Shown in pieces: positions 51,430 through 60,929 of a DNA stretch of 64,000 nucleotides (position 1 is the stretch's first letter; the number at the start of each line of letters is the position of its first letter). Origin of the DNA: Planctomycetota bacterium (GTDB lineage: Bacteria > Planctomycetota > UBA8108 > JACQVS01); NCBI GenBank assembly GCA_028280485.1, contig JANQLS010000082.1, positions 31,204 through 95,203 of the forward strand, read 5' to 3'. The position numbers and the translations under genes were made by a program. The notes under the pieces are model-generated. The model saw only the letters and a list, made by a program, of their open reading frames with translations. It made no database searches and had not been told where the DNA came from.

Positions 51430-54400
51430 TCACGATACTTCAACTTGGGGACCCATCTCTTTAGAAAGTCGTTGCCAACTGTCACGCAAGCTGGCCAGAC
51501 TTTCCTCGAGGATGCTTTCACCTGAAAGCCCAACAATTTCTAACTTATCACTATCGACGGTTTGACCGACTTGAGCGATCGGTAACGAACCGAAACGCTT
51601 CAAGCAATCATCCACTCGATCTTGGGAAACTTCGATTAAGAAACGACTATTCGATTCACTGAATAAAAGCGCATCGTCACGTTGAAGATCTTCTGAACTT
51701 AGAACTTTTTGAAGTTCGAGTTTCGCACCGATCTCACCAGCGAAAGCCATCTCGGCGGCAGCTACAGCTAAGCCCCCTTCGCTCAAATCGTGGGCTGAGA
51801 GAACCCAGCCTTCTTCGACCAAGCTGTAGAGCTTTTGGAAGATTTCTTTAGCCTTAACTAAATCCACATCGGGAACGATTCCGCCTTCCCCACCGACGGT
51901 ACGGAAGTAGTGACTTCCTCCCAATTCCAACTTGGTATCTCCGATGAGCAAGAGCGCATTTCCGGAAGCCTTGAGGTCCATGGAAATCAATTGATGCGCA
52001 GAATCCACAACCGACAGAGAGGAGATCAATAAACTCGGGGGAATATTGATCGCCTTACCCCCAACTTGAAATTCATTGTTCAAACTATCTTTACCGGAGA
52101 TGAATGGCGTACCAAATCCCAGTGCGCCATCAGCGCAACCTTTGGCAGCTTCTACTAATTGACCCAAGATTTGAGGACGTCGCGTATTTCCCCAGGCGAA
52201 GTTATCTAAGATCGCAACGCGATCGGGGTCTCCCCCGGTAGCAACAATATTTCGAATGGCTTCATCGATAGCCGAAAGAGCCATTCGGTAAGGATCGAGA
52301 TCACCGTAACAAGGATTCATCCCACAGCCGACAACAACGGTGGCATCGGATTCAAACCGAGGAGTGAACGCACATGCATCACCGGGTCCATCTCGTCGAG
52401 GTCCTTGCATCGCTTTGACGACACTCAAACCCTGAACTTCATGATCGTACTGACGGATAATCCATTCTTTAGAAGCGACGTTGGGACTACTTAAAATTCG
52501 GTGAAGAGCCTGGCCTGCACTCGTTTCGGTGGGGAACTGTTCTTCTTGATGAGCGGGTACTTGGTAGACAGCTTCTCGTTCGAAACGAGGATTTCCATCG
52601 TGGAGGAATTCCATCGAAAGATCGCCGACACTTTCTCCGCGATAAAAGAGTTCTAATCGACCACTATCGGTGAATTCTCCGATGCAGACACATTCCACCT
52701 CTTCCGAAGCCGCTAATTCTTCAAGTGCCTGAGCATTCTCTGGTGGTACCGCGAAGACCATCCGCTCTTGAGCTTCAGAGATCCAAATTTCGGTGTAGGT
52801 CAAACCATCGTATTTAAGCGGCGCTTTCTCCAGATCCACTTTGGCTCCAGTCTGCTCTCCCATCTCCCCGACGGCACTTGAGAATCCTCCAGCGCCACAG
52901 TCGGTGATTGCTCGGTAGAGGCCTCGGTCTCGAGCTTCGAGGAGCACATCTAATACTTTTTTCTCCGTGATGGCGTTTCCGATCTGAACAGCTCCCGAAG
53001 AGACGACTTCTGATTCTTCTGTCAATTCAACCGAACTAAAAGTTGCTCCATGAATTCCATCTCTCCCAGTTCGGCCGCCCATGGCATAAATCAAATCACC
53101 GGGACGAACTTCTTTGTCAACTTGTGAGCGAGGAATAAGACCGACGCTTCCACAGAAGACCAAGGGATTTCCGATATAGCGTTCGTCAAAGTAAACCGCA
53201 CCATTCGCCGTGGGGATGCCCATGCGATTACCGTAATCACGCACTCCTCCTACGACACCTCGCATCACTCGCAAGGGGTGCAGAGTTCCTTGGGGAAGAT
53301 CTTGATATTCGAGATCCAATGGGCCGAAGCAAAAAACATCGGTATTGATAATGGGTCGTGCTCCGAGCCCTGTTCCCAGGGTATCTCGAATCACGCCTCC
53401 GATTCCGGTTCCCGCCCCACCGTAAGGCTCGATCGCCGAGGGGTGATTGTGGGTTTCAACTTTAAAGGAAACACCATACTCTTCGTCTAAGGCGACGACT
53501 CCTGCGTTGTCAACAAAAACGGAGAGGCACCAAGGTGCATCAATTTCATCGGTCGCCTTCTTGATGGTCTGCTTAAGAAGGTTGTCGATGACTTCCTTAG
53601 TTTCAGTTCCATCCGGCTCGACTCGTCGATAGTCGATGACTCCGGTAAAGGTCTTGTGACAACAGTGCTCGCTCCAGGTTTGTGCCAGAGTTTCTAATTC
53701 GATGTCTGAAGGCGGGCGTCCCAGCTTTGAGTAATGAGCTTGAATCGTGCGCATCTCATTGAGATCTAAGGAAAGTTGCCCTTCCTGACTGATCTTCATG
53801 AGTTCATCATCATCGAGACCTTCCAGAGAGATCGAGTTCTTTTGGAACTGGCTTTCTCCCCCTATTTGAAAAGGTGGCTGAATCGGGCTTCTATCCCAAA
53901 AGACTTCTTCGATCACTGGATTCGAGAGGACTTTCGAGGCGAGAATCTCCTGCTGGCCCGCATTCAATTCTTTATTATAAAAATAGAATCGAGTAGCCGT
54001 TCGAACTGCGAAACCGGTGAGTCCTAGATCGGCCAAACCGTGAAGTGCTGAGGCTTCAGAGGGATCCATCACTCCCGCTCGCTTGAGAACGGTTGCTCGA
54101 TGGAGGGCTTCTCGCCACGAGTGGGTATCTTCGCCACCTTCAAGCTGCTCGATGCTGAAACCTTGGGTCACGGGATCACTCAATAAAGCTTCGACGACTT
54201 CTTTGAGTTTCTCTGGATCGAGGCCGAGAGGGCTGTTGGCCCCACTGTCAGCTCCTTCAGATTGAATGAAATAGATATCCGAAACGACGATCTCAGGAAC
54301 CGAATCCCAACCTAATGATCGAATTTCTTCTTGGAGGGCTCTTCCTCGAGGATTGTCTTCTGGAGCTAATTCTACGACTCCAGGCCCTTGTTGATTCGAC

Positions 54401-54450
54401 TCGTTCCAACCCCGAGGAAATACTTCGATTGACCAAATGGGTGCGACCAC
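51430..54450 (-). CDS. purL: Phosphoribosylformylglycinamidine synthase with fused PurS-like N-terminus
   Basis: PurL makes formylglycinamidine ribonucleotide with ATP and ammonia from PurQ. The small-form PurL core begins near residue 240 (SLDLNEMRTIQAHYSKLGRPPSDIELETLAQTWSEHC) and is complete, with the KVETHNHPSAIEPYGGAGTGIGG nucleotide loop and GLALLSAHDLSEGG-type C-terminal part (read here as VLSAHDLSEGGLAVA). The first 210 or so residues look like two PurS-type units (IWSIEVFPRG ... LGW ... VSDIYFI, then FAVRTATRFYFYN ... VLSNPVIEEVFWD). I therefore call a PurS-PurS-PurL fusion. The GTG at 54450 is chosen because AAGGA lies eight bases upstream; a TTG at 54468 is the alternative. Confidence 0.9.
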   Translation of the reverse strand: MVAPIWSIEVFPRGWNESNQQGPGVVELAPEDNPRGRALQEEIRSLGWDSVPEIVVSDIYFIQSEGADSGANSPLGLDPEKLKEVVEALLSDPVTQGFSIEQLEGGEDTHSWREALHRATVLKRAGVMDPSEASALHGLADLGLTGFAVRTATRFYFYNKELNAGQQEILASKVLSNPVIEEVFWDRSPIQPPFQIGGESQFQKNSISLEGLDDDELMKISQEGQLSLDLNEMRTIQAHYSKLGRPPSDIELETLAQTWSEHCCHKTFTGVIDYRRVEPDGTETKEVIDNLLKQTIKKATDEIDAPWCLSVFVDNAGVVALDEEYGVSFKVETHNHPSAIEPYGGAGTGIGGVIRDTLGTGLGARPIINTDVFCFGPLDLEYQDLPQGTLHPLRVMRGVVGGVRDYGNRMGIPTANGAVYFDERYIGNPLVFCGSVGLIPRSQVDKEVRPGDLIYAMGGRTGRDGIHGATFSSVELTEESEVVSSGAVQIGNAITEKKVLDVLLEARDRGLYRAITDCGAGGFSSAVGEMGEQTGAKVDLEKAPLKYDGLTYTEIWISEAQERMVFAVPPENAQALEELAASEEVECVCIGEFTDSGRLELFYRGESVGDLSMEFLHDGNPRFEREAVYQVPAHQEEQFPTETSAGQALHRILSSPNVASKEWIIRQYDHEVQGLSVVKAMQGPRRDGPGDACAFTPRFESDATVVVGCGMNPCYGDLDPYRMALSAIDEAIRNIVATGGDPDRVAILDNFAWGNTRRPQILGQLVEAAKGCADGALGFGTPFISGKDSLNNEFQVGGKAINIPPSLLISSLSVVDSAHQLISMDLKASGNALLLIGDTKLELGGSHYFRTVGGEGGIVPDVDLVKAKEIFQKLYSLVEEGWVLSAHDLSEGGLAVAAAEMAFAGEIGAKLELQKVLSSEDLQRDDALLFSESNSRFLIEVSQDRVDDCLKRFGSLPIAQVGQTVDSDKLEIVGLSGESILEESLASLRDSWQRLSKEMGPQVEVS

Positions 54451-54811
54451 CAGGAATTTCCTTCCCAATTATCTCAACGACTAAAAATGCAGAAAATTTA
54501 TCACTAAATCAAATATCATAAGCACTTAAGTCAAGTACTCAGATAGAGAATTTGGTGATGTGGTTTAAAAGTGGAGTTCAATTGAGCTCATCTCTGGGGA
54601 CTCCTCACTCCTTCAACTCAGATCATATAGATTTTTGAAAAAAAGAACATACCGTTGGAGCAGGTTGGTAGAAAAGAGTTGGGTTGTGGGTGCCCTGAAG
54701 GGTGAAACTTATAGCACGAATTCATTCCCTTAATTGAGATTTTTATGAATTTCTGATGAAATTGGTTAAAATCGTGGGTTGTCACGACGAGCAACTCGAC
54801 TAAGCTACTAC
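54451..54811. other. Divergent non-coding interval between purL and accA
   Basis: Together with the structured leader at 54812-54869 this is the 441-base region between two divergent genes, and it must carry both promoters. The part near purL is AT-rich. I see no purine-riboswitch-like pairing and no repeat. Confidence 0.5.
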
Positions 54812-54869
54812 CAGGGCGTTACTAAACGCAAAATACGCCCGTTAACCTAGCACAAATCAAAGCGCCCTG
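54812..54869 (+). promoter_or_regulatory. Possible leader with competing hairpins upstream of accA
   Basis: GGGCGT (54814-54819) can pair with ACGCCC (54835-54840). The same left arm, as CAGGGCG (54812-54818), can instead pair with CGCCCTG (54863-54869), 23 bases before the accA start codon. The two pairings exclude each other, the layout of an attenuator or translational switch. Such short complementary segments can also arise by chance. Confidence 0.3.
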
Positions 54870-54891
54870 AAAGCAATCGAAAATAAAGCTT

Positions 54892-55863
54892 ATGGCAGCC
54901 ACTCCATCCCGAGCGGGTTTAGAATTCGAAGCCCCGATCGAAGAATTAGAATCCAAGATTGAAGACCTCAGAGCCTTCGCCGCCTCGACAGAAGTTGACC
55001 TCAGCGATCAGATCGAACAGCTGATACAGCGGTGCAACGAGAAAAAGAAGGCTATTTATTCCAAGCTAACCCCTTGGCAAAAAGTACAGACGGCTCGTCA
55101 CCCCGAGCGTCCCCTCACCACGGACTACATCAATTACATCGTCGATGATTTTCGTCCCCTTCACGGTGACCGTGCTTTTCGAGACGATCCAGCGATCAAA
55201 TGTGGCTTAGGTAAAATCGATGGTCAAAAATTCATGATCATCGGTCAGTGCAAAGGGAAAGATACGGCTGAGAAGCTGGCATGTAACTTCGGTTGTCCCC
55301 ACCCAGAGGGCTATCGTAAGGCCATGCTAAAAATGAATTTAGCCTCAAAGTTTGGAGTTCCAATTCTCAGCTTCATCAACACCCCCGGAGCGTACCCCGG
55401 CATCGGAGCCGAAGAACGCGGTCAAGCCTTTGTCATCGCCAACAACTTGATGGAAATGGCAGCTTTGAGCGTACCCGTGATCTGTGCGGTCATCGGCGAA
55501 GGAGGAAGCGGAGGAGCTCTCGGGATCGGCTTGGGTGATCGAATTTTGATGTTGGAGCATTCTTATTATTCGGTGATTTCCCCTGAGGGTTGCGCGGCTA
55601 TTCTCTGGAAAACTTCAGAGTACAAAGCAAAAGCCTCAGAAACCTTAAAACTGACGGCTAAAGACTTACAGGGATTCGGGATTATCGATGAAATCGTCTC
55701 TGAACCCTTGGGAGGCGCCCACCGGGACCACTCTCATATGGCAGAGAATCTCAAAGAAGCGGTGATGAGGAATTTCAATGAGATCAAAGATCTCTCTCCT
55801 GAAGAGCTTCGAAAAGAGCGTTACAAAAAATTTAAAGCGATGGGTGCTTATACAGAGGAATGA
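54892..55863 (+). CDS. accA: Acetyl-CoA carboxylase carboxyltransferase alpha subunit
   Basis: AccA pairs with AccD (34757-35764 in this window) to transfer carboxyl from biotin to acetyl-CoA. Family motifs are clear: FRPLHGDRAFRDDPAIKCGLG, PHPEGYRKAMLKMNLASKFGVPILSFINTPGAYPGIGAEERGQ in adjoining blocks, and the GEGGSGGALGIGLGDRILMLEHSYYSVISPEG oxyanion region. Length (323 residues) is normal. It has no obvious ribosome-binding site and is far from accD, so the two subunits are controlled separately or in trans. No terminator was seen directly after it. Confidence 0.95.
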   Translation: MAATPSRAGLEFEAPIEELESKIEDLRAFAASTEVDLSDQIEQLIQRCNEKKKAIYSKLTPWQKVQTARHPERPLTTDYINYIVDDFRPLHGDRAFRDDPAIKCGLGKIDGQKFMIIGQCKGKDTAEKLACNFGCPHPEGYRKAMLKMNLASKFGVPILSFINTPGAYPGIGAEERGQAFVIANNLMEMAALSVPVICAVIGEGGSGGALGIGLGDRILMLEHSYYSVISPEGCAAILWKTSEYKAKASETLKLTAKDLQGFGIIDEIVSEPLGGAHRDHSHMAENLKEAVMRNFNEIKDLSPEELRKERYKKFKAMGAYTEE

Positions 55864-56262
55864 TGGTTTCGGATAAAACCGATTAAACCTGACCTCTTGA
55901 GTCTTGCCTCTCGACCTATAAGTAAGATAAAACTATAGAGTTGTGGAGTTTTTGCCCATACCATTCAATTTAACTTAGTTGATGTGGGATCATATAGACA
56001 TATAGATGACAATCTAGATCTAAGATCCCAGTGAGTTCCTTTTAGTCTTAAATCTGAAATCCATTTAATAGGCTCGAACGGTCTCCGAGCTTCGATTCGC
56101 CTGAGTTGAGAGGGCGATTTTGATTTCATGGAGTGGAACTCAAAAAATGAAGCACGTAACAAATCCTAAATTGCAGGTTCCTCCCGACCTAAGAGAATAA
56201 CCTCTTGGCTGTACTAAGGAGTGATCCTGACTTTCGACCTGAAACTATCAGGAGAGATACCC
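55864..56262. other. Gap after accA
   Basis: About 400 bases, AT-rich in the first half. I see no gene or repeat. The promoter of the coiled-coil lipoprotein should lie here; its ribosome-binding site AGGAG is at about 56250-56254. Confidence 0.5.
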
Positions 56263-58185
56263 ATGCATTCTGATTCGAATTTAAAAGCATCTCAGACTTT
56301 TACCTCCATTAGCTCTCAGAGCTGGGGGCAAGGCTTAGTTCTCTTGTTCCTCTTTATCGCTCTCCCCCTCACGCTCACCTCCTGTGGTGGTGGAGATACA
56401 AAAGACGAGTCCAAATCTTCGGGTAAAGGCCTCGAGTCTTCCATGAAAAGGGCGGAGGACGCCCGCGATGCCGCCAAGGAAGAAGGTGCGGATGAACTCT
56501 ACCCCGATGAATTCGAAGAAGCTGAAGGGTTTATCGCTGAAGCCAAAGAAAAAATCGAAGAGGGAAAAGAGAAAACCGCGAAATCAAGACTGAGCAAAGC
56601 GAGAAGCCGGTTTGCCACATTGATCAAAAAATGTGAATCCTACAACAAAGCTGAAGAAGAATTCGCAGAAGCCGATGAAGCGGTCAAAAAAGCTCGAGCC
56701 TTAGCCGACCAAGCCCAAGCCGGCGTCAATGCTAAAGATGAATATTCCAAAGCGACCGCCGATTACAGCAAGATCTATGCATCCTACGAAGAGGAAACCG
56801 ATTCTGGCAAAATCAAAAGTCTCGCGAGAAAACTCAAATACCTCGAAAACACCTTTAAGAGCATCGCAACCCGAGCTAAAGACAACAAGCTCATTAAAGA
56901 AAAAGCTGAACAAGAACTCAAAGCTCTCGCTCAACTCAAAAAAGAAGCCATCGAAGCCGAGGCTGAAAAGTATGCCTTGAGAACCTTTAAAGACGCCGAA
57001 CAATTAGAACGCGGCGGTACGACCGACCTTAAGAACGGTCGCTTTCAACAGGCATATGCTGACTTGCAACGCGCGACCACTCTCTTTACGGACGCTATTC
57101 AACAAGCTAAGAGTGAAAAGAAGTTTCAAGAACAACTCGCCAGCAATAACAACGGTAGCAATCCTCAAAACAACGGCAACCCGAACCCCCAAAATCCAGT
57201 TAACGACAATGGCAGTTCCGATCCCGATGTTGCCGTAAATGACAACGACACCGACACGGGCCCTGATCTCTCGGGCTTAACCGATGAGGAAATCATCATC
57301 GCTGAAAATATCGGCAAACTCCTTCCCTCCTTGGCTAGCAAGATTTCAAACTATGATCCTTCTACCGGGGAAGTGACCTTGAACTATGGAGAAGGCAAGA
57401 CCCTTCAAAAGGATGTTTCAAAAGCTCATAAGAATATGGACTTTAGAAACACCATGATCCCCAAGTCGAGCACTCCTAAACCCACTCCTCAGGGTCTCCA
57501 GCCACCTGGCAATAATCAAAATGAACCCACTGGAGATGTCTCCTTTATGGCGCATACCGGTGGTGCTTTTGTGATTCCCATTCCCCTGAAATCAGATCTC
57601 ACCATCCAGTTCACAACTCAAGTTTTAACGATGGATGGAAGTGGTCACATGGGTCCTTGGCTCATGGTTGAGAGCAAAGGAAAAACCCGTTGGTACGCCA
57701 ACTTCTGTACCCTACAAAAGTTTACAAATGGGTCGAGAAAAGGCACAGTGAAGTCCACGATCAAAGAAAGAAACCGCCCTGCGAACAACTGGTTCGACAA
57801 AAAGAACCCGATCCCGATGATCGTCGAATCTCTCAAAGATCCCGATGATGAAAAGAAAGCCATCATCAAGATCTTCCATGCCGGCGAGGATGAACCTTCC
57901 TGCGCAACTCGAATCAAATCCGATACGAGCGGCTTCATCGGTTGGAGCTGGTCACGAACCAAATTCATGATCATGGATCTGACCATCAAGGGTACGATCG
58001 ACAAAGCGAAAGTCGTTGAAATCCTCAAGAAGAAGGGTGTTGATTTTGGAGCCGCCCCTAAAAGTCGAACGAAGAAAAACGACAAGGTCGCTTCCAATAC
58101 TCCGAAGAACTCAAGTTCAAAGAGATCAGGATCCTCTAAGAAATCGTCAACGGGTACGACCTTAGCGGACGAATTCGATTATTGA
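56263..58185 (+). CDS. Coiled-coil lipoprotein with C-terminal beta domain
   Basis: A 640-residue lipoprotein. The ATG at 56263 has AGGAG eight bases upstream; the signal peptide ends in the good lipobox LTSC with Cys41. Residues about 55-290 are highly charged helices rich in Ala, Glu and Lys, with repeated EAE and AKEKIEEGKEKTAKSRLSKA patterns, likely long coiled coils as in LPP20/DUF4398-type proteins. An Asn/Pro/Asp-rich disordered linker follows (about 290-345). The last 270 residues look like a beta domain (VSFMAHTGGAFVIPIPLKS, GWSWSRTKFMIMDLTIKG) resembling a concanavalin-like fold, and end in a Ser/Lys tail. Function unknown; a spacer between outer membrane and another layer is plausible. 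A strong terminator follows. Confidence 0.72.
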   Translation: MHSDSNLKASQTFTSISSQSWGQGLVLLFLFIALPLTLTSCGGGDTKDESKSSGKGLESSMKRAEDARDAAKEEGADELYPDEFEEAEGFIAEAKEKIEEGKEKTAKSRLSKARSRFATLIKKCESYNKAEEEFAEADEAVKKARALADQAQAGVNAKDEYSKATADYSKIYASYEEETDSGKIKSLARKLKYLENTFKSIATRAKDNKLIKEKAEQELKALAQLKKEAIEAEAEKYALRTFKDAEQLERGGTTDLKNGRFQQAYADLQRATTLFTDAIQQAKSEKKFQEQLASNNNGSNPQNNGNPNPQNPVNDNGSSDPDVAVNDNDTDTGPDLSGLTDEEIIIAENIGKLLPSLASKISNYDPSTGEVTLNYGEGKTLQKDVSKAHKNMDFRNTMIPKSSTPKPTPQGLQPPGNNQNEPTGDVSFMAHTGGAFVIPIPLKSDLTIQFTTQVLTMDGSGHMGPWLMVESKGKTRWYANFCTLQKFTNGSRKGTVKSTIKERNRPANNWFDKKNPIPMIVESLKDPDDEKKAIIKIFHAGEDEPSCATRIKSDTSGFIGWSWSRTKFMIMDLTIKGTIDKAKVVEILKKKGVDFGAAPKSRTKKNDKVASNTPKNSSSKRSGSSKKSSTGTTLADEFDY

Positions 58186-58205
58186 GATTCTCTGTTTCAG
58201 ATATG

Positions 58206-58253
58206 AACAAACGAAAAAGGCCTGCTGATTACAGCAGGCCTTTTTCGTTTGTT
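58206..58253. terminator. Strong two-way terminator
   Basis: A perfect 22-bp stem (58206-58227 with 58232-58253, loop ATTA) carries the core GGCCTGCTG and ends in a T-run on each strand. It closes the coiled-coil lipoprotein transcript and isolates the glycine cleavage genes. Confidence 0.93.
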
Positions 58254-58398
58254 CTCAACCCAACTTCATAAATCTCTTCAATACGAGCTGAGAGTGCTTG
58301 GCATCTCTTCAGACTGAGGGTAAAGTTCCTCATAACTTAGATTCGCCAACTATTTCGGCCAAAAGAATAACCCATTTGAGAGAACTCAGAGTATCAAG

Positions 58399-59508
58399 AT
58401 GGCTAGAACTTGCCTTTACAGCTCTCACCAAAATCACGGCGCCACCATCGTAGACTTTCATGGCTGGGACATGCCCATTCGCTACTCGACGATTCCCGCA
58501 GAGCACCAACAAGTTCGTGAATCAGCGGGATTGTTCGATCTTTGTCACATGGGCCGCCTCCAAGTTTCAGGCCCCGATGCGGAGGCCTGGGTTGAAAGCT
58601 TAGTCACTCTCGATGTTTCTAAATTGGCTTTGGGATCGGCTCGTTATGGCTTCGTCTGTAATGAAGAGGGAGGAATCTTAGATGACTTGATTGTCTATCG
58701 CCTTCAAGATCGCCTTTTCATCGTCGTTAATGCGAGTAACCGGGAGAAAGTGATCGCTTGGTTTGAGAAACATAAAAACGGCCGTAACGCTGAACTCAAA
58801 GACCTCTCCTCCGAACTCGCAATGATCGCTATCCAAGGCCCCAATTCTAATGAGATTCTTTCAAGTGGACTGGGTATCGACCTAAAGCTACTTGAGGAGA
58901 TGGCTTACTACAAAATCTCAGAAGGTGAAATTTTAGGAACTCAAGGTCTCTTGGCAACCACCGGGTATACCGGAGAACGCGGCTTCGAAATCTTTTTACC
59001 CAATGAAAAAGCGGTTGAAGCTTGGGAGACCTTACTGAAGTCAGCCGGCCCTCGATTAGCTCCCATCGGCTTAGGAGCGCGCGACACCCTGCGAGTCGAG
59101 GCCGGGATGCCTCTGTACGGTCAGGAACTCAGTGAAAGCCTAAGCCCTTACGACGCCGGCCTCGGACCTGTCGTGAAGTTAGATAAGGGAGAATTCATGG
59201 GCTCAACTCGTTTAAAAGCGATTAAGGAACAGGGAGCCTCTCGAAAACTGGTTGGAGTTAAAATCGAATCGAAGCGAATTGCTCGAACCGGCATGAAAGT
59301 GCTTCAAGGAGAACGCGAAATTGGGGAAGTCACCAGTGGAATCCCCTCCCCCACTCTGGGTCACCCAGTGGCTCTCATTTCAGTCACTTCCGACACTGAT
59401 TCCAGCGAGGATTTATTTGTCGATATTCGAGGGAAAATCACCCCGATTACCCCAGTGGCCCTACCGTTCTTTTCGAATACCCGCAAGCAAGCGTCAAAAG
59501 CGCTGTGA
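58399..59508 (+). CDS. gcvT: Glycine cleavage system T protein (aminomethyltransferase)
   Basis: GcvT takes the aminomethyl group from the lipoyl arm of GcvH and gives methylene-tetrahydrofolate and ammonia. It opens with a typical LYSSHQNHGATIVDFHGWDMPIRY in two blocks and carries the folate-site Asp in GARDTLRVEAGMPLYGQEL. Length (369 residues) is normal. It is the first of four gcv genes, all on the plus strand. No ribosome-binding site is obvious. The multi-hairpin repeat starts five bases after its stop codon, then a long gap leads to gcvH, so it may be partly uncoupled from the rest. Confidence 0.95.
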   Translation: MARTCLYSSHQNHGATIVDFHGWDMPIRYSTIPAEHQQVRESAGLFDLCHMGRLQVSGPDAEAWVESLVTLDVSKLALGSARYGFVCNEEGGILDDLIVYRLQDRLFIVVNASNREKVIAWFEKHKNGRNAELKDLSSELAMIAIQGPNSNEILSSGLGIDLKLLEEMAYYKISEGEILGTQGLLATTGYTGERGFEIFLPNEKAVEAWETLLKSAGPRLAPIGLGARDTLRVEAGMPLYGQELSESLSPYDAGLGPVVKLDKGEFMGSTRLKAIKEQGASRKLVGVKIESKRIARTGMKVLQGEREIGEVTSGIPSPTLGHPVALISVTSDTDSSEDLFVDIRGKITPITPVALPFFSNTRKQASKAL

Positions 59509-59513
59509 GCTGT

Positions 59514-59890
59514 ATCTTTTATGTTGAAACAAGCTCCTTCGGAGCCTGCTTCAACCGCTCCAGCAAATCAAAGATTTGCTTTCACTCCGCCAAACACAGG
59601 CTTGTTGAGCCTATGCAGCCATGATGGAGCAAAGCCCTTGGGCCTTTGTTCGCGGCCGAGCTGGTCCCCGCTCGGCTGAGTACCTGTTAACCAGGTACTC
59701 AATCTTTTATGTTGAAACAAGCTCCTTCGGAGCCTGCTTCAACCGTTCCAGCAAATCATAGATTTGCTTTCACTCCGCCAAAGACATGCTCATTGAGCCT
59801 GTGAAGCCATGATGGAGCAAAGCCCTTTGGTCCTTTGCTCGCGACCGAGCTGATCCCAGCTCGGCTGAGTACCTGGTGGACCGGTACTAA
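59514..59890 (+). repeat. Two tandem full copies of the multi-hairpin post-stop repeat (copies C1 and C2)
   Basis: Copy C1 is 59514-59701 and C2 is 59702-59890, period 188. Each has hairpin 1 (GTTGAAACAAGCTC arm, cUUCGg loop), the linker AACCGYTCC, hairpin 2 (GCAAATC/GATTTGC), CACTCCGC, hairpin 3 with an extra hairpin (GCAAAG/CTTTGY), hairpin 4 (GCCGAGCTG/CTCGGC) and hairpin 5 (GAGTACCTG/CAGGTACTC in C1; a weaker form in C2). Copies differ at scattered sites, several in loops or compensated in stems (for example GCAAAG with CTTTGTT in C1 and CTTTGCTC in C2). Confidence 0.85.
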
Positions 59891-60314
59891 TGAGTAAAAA
59901 TAATCCAGAAAAGCTCCATTTTCATGGTTCCCAAGAGGAATCCATTCGCTTTAATATCCTTAATCCCTGAGGGGGGAATTGATGGATCCCCCCCAATCGA
60001 TCCTTATTGATCCTTTTTACTGTAACTGACAGTCAGACCCTTGCGTCAAACCCTTTGTGATCGACTCGTGCGATCGGGGCGGAGTTAAAAAGGGACTGAG
60101 GAGGGATGAGTGAAGAGAGCTATTTCAGCCCCCCTGAACAGGATTGGATCTATAAAGGATCTTTCGAGTAACCCTAGGTCTAATAATTTAAGTTCATAAG
60201 TCACTCTGAGATCGTTTGAATTCAGAGAACTAAATTCAATGGCATGAAAATCAAAATTCAGCCTTGAATGTGATTTTATGACTTAAAGACATCAAATGAA
60301 GTGGAGAAATAGTG
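59891..60314. other. Gap between the repeat and gcvH
   Basis: About 420 bases without a gene. A strong hairpin lies at 59971-59993 (GGGGGGA/TCCCCCC, loop of nine), without a U-tract. A small GATCG/CGATC hairpin lies near 60060-60076. I looked for the conserved core of a glycine riboswitch and could not see it. A separate promoter for gcvH is possible. Confidence 0.5.
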
Positions 60315-60707
60315 ATGAGCTTTCCTGATAATTTAAAATATAGCGATTCTCACGAATGGATTCGAGTCGATGGAGATCTAGCCTATGTGGGTATCACCCA
60401 TCATGCCGTCGAACAATTAGGCGACATCGTATTCGTTGAAGCCACCAAGGATGTCGGCTCAGAAGTGGAACAAGGTGAAGCTTTCGGAGAGATCGAATCC
60501 ACTAAAACGGCGAGTGAACTCTTCGCCCCAATCTCGGGTGAAATCGTAGAAGTCCAAGAAGATCTCGAAAACAACTTAGATCTCTTCAGCGAATCTCCTT
60601 ATGAGGGAGCCTGGATTGTGAGCATTCGAGTTCAAAACTCAGAGGAATTGAATTCCTTGATGAGTGCTAAGGATTACGAGAATTTTGTTGCCCAGGAAGA
60701 ACACTGA
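60315..60707 (+). CDS. gcvH: Glycine cleavage system H protein
   Basis: GcvH carries the aminomethyl group on a lipoyl arm between the P, T and L proteins. The lipoylated lysine is Lys64 in ESTKTASELFAP. The fold starts normally (LKYSDSHEWIRVDGDLAYVGIT). Length (130 residues) is normal. The ATG at 60315 has GGAG eight bases upstream; a GTG one codon earlier is less likely. The multi-hairpin repeat begins at its stop codon and fills the space to gcvPA. Confidence 0.96.
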   Translation: MSFPDNLKYSDSHEWIRVDGDLAYVGITHHAVEQLGDIVFVEATKDVGSEVEQGEAFGEIESTKTASELFAPISGEIVEVQEDLENNLDLFSESPYEGAWIVSIRVQNSEELNSLMSAKDYENFVAQEEH

Positions 60708-60910
60708 AATAATAAAGTTGAACTCATGCCCTTCGGGCCTTAGTTCAACCGTTTCGACATTCCTTCGGATTGTCTACACTCCGCTGAACGCAGACTCTTC
60801 GAATCCACGTTCGCGGCCTGCTTGATCCCAAGCAGGCTGAATTCCTGCTTCGGCAGGAATTAAATAATAAAGTTGAACTCATGCCCTTCGGGCCTTAGTT
60901 CAACCGTTTC
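60707..60910 (+). repeat. Multi-hairpin post-stop repeat, copy D, with repeated hairpin 1
   Basis: Hairpin 1 (GTTGAACT and complement, GCCC-UUCG-GGGC-like loop) at 60718-60750 is followed by ACCGTTTC, hairpin 2 (GACATTCC/GGATTGTC, 60755-60774), CACTCCGC, hairpin 3 (about 60785-60816), hairpin 4 (GCCTGCTTG/CAAGCAGGC) and hairpin 5 (AATTCCTGC/GCAGGAATT, TTC loop, 60840-60861). Bases 60707-60755 recur at 60862-60910, a period of 155, so a second hairpin 1 precedes gcvPA. The stems differ greatly from copy C, while pairing and linkers are kept. Confidence 0.85.
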
Positions 60911-60929
60911 AAACTAAACGAGAGCTTAA

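Noticed and set aside
59891..60314. Glycine riboswitch before gcvH
   Set aside because: The location is suggestive, but I could not find the conserved aptamer core or a tandem arrangement.
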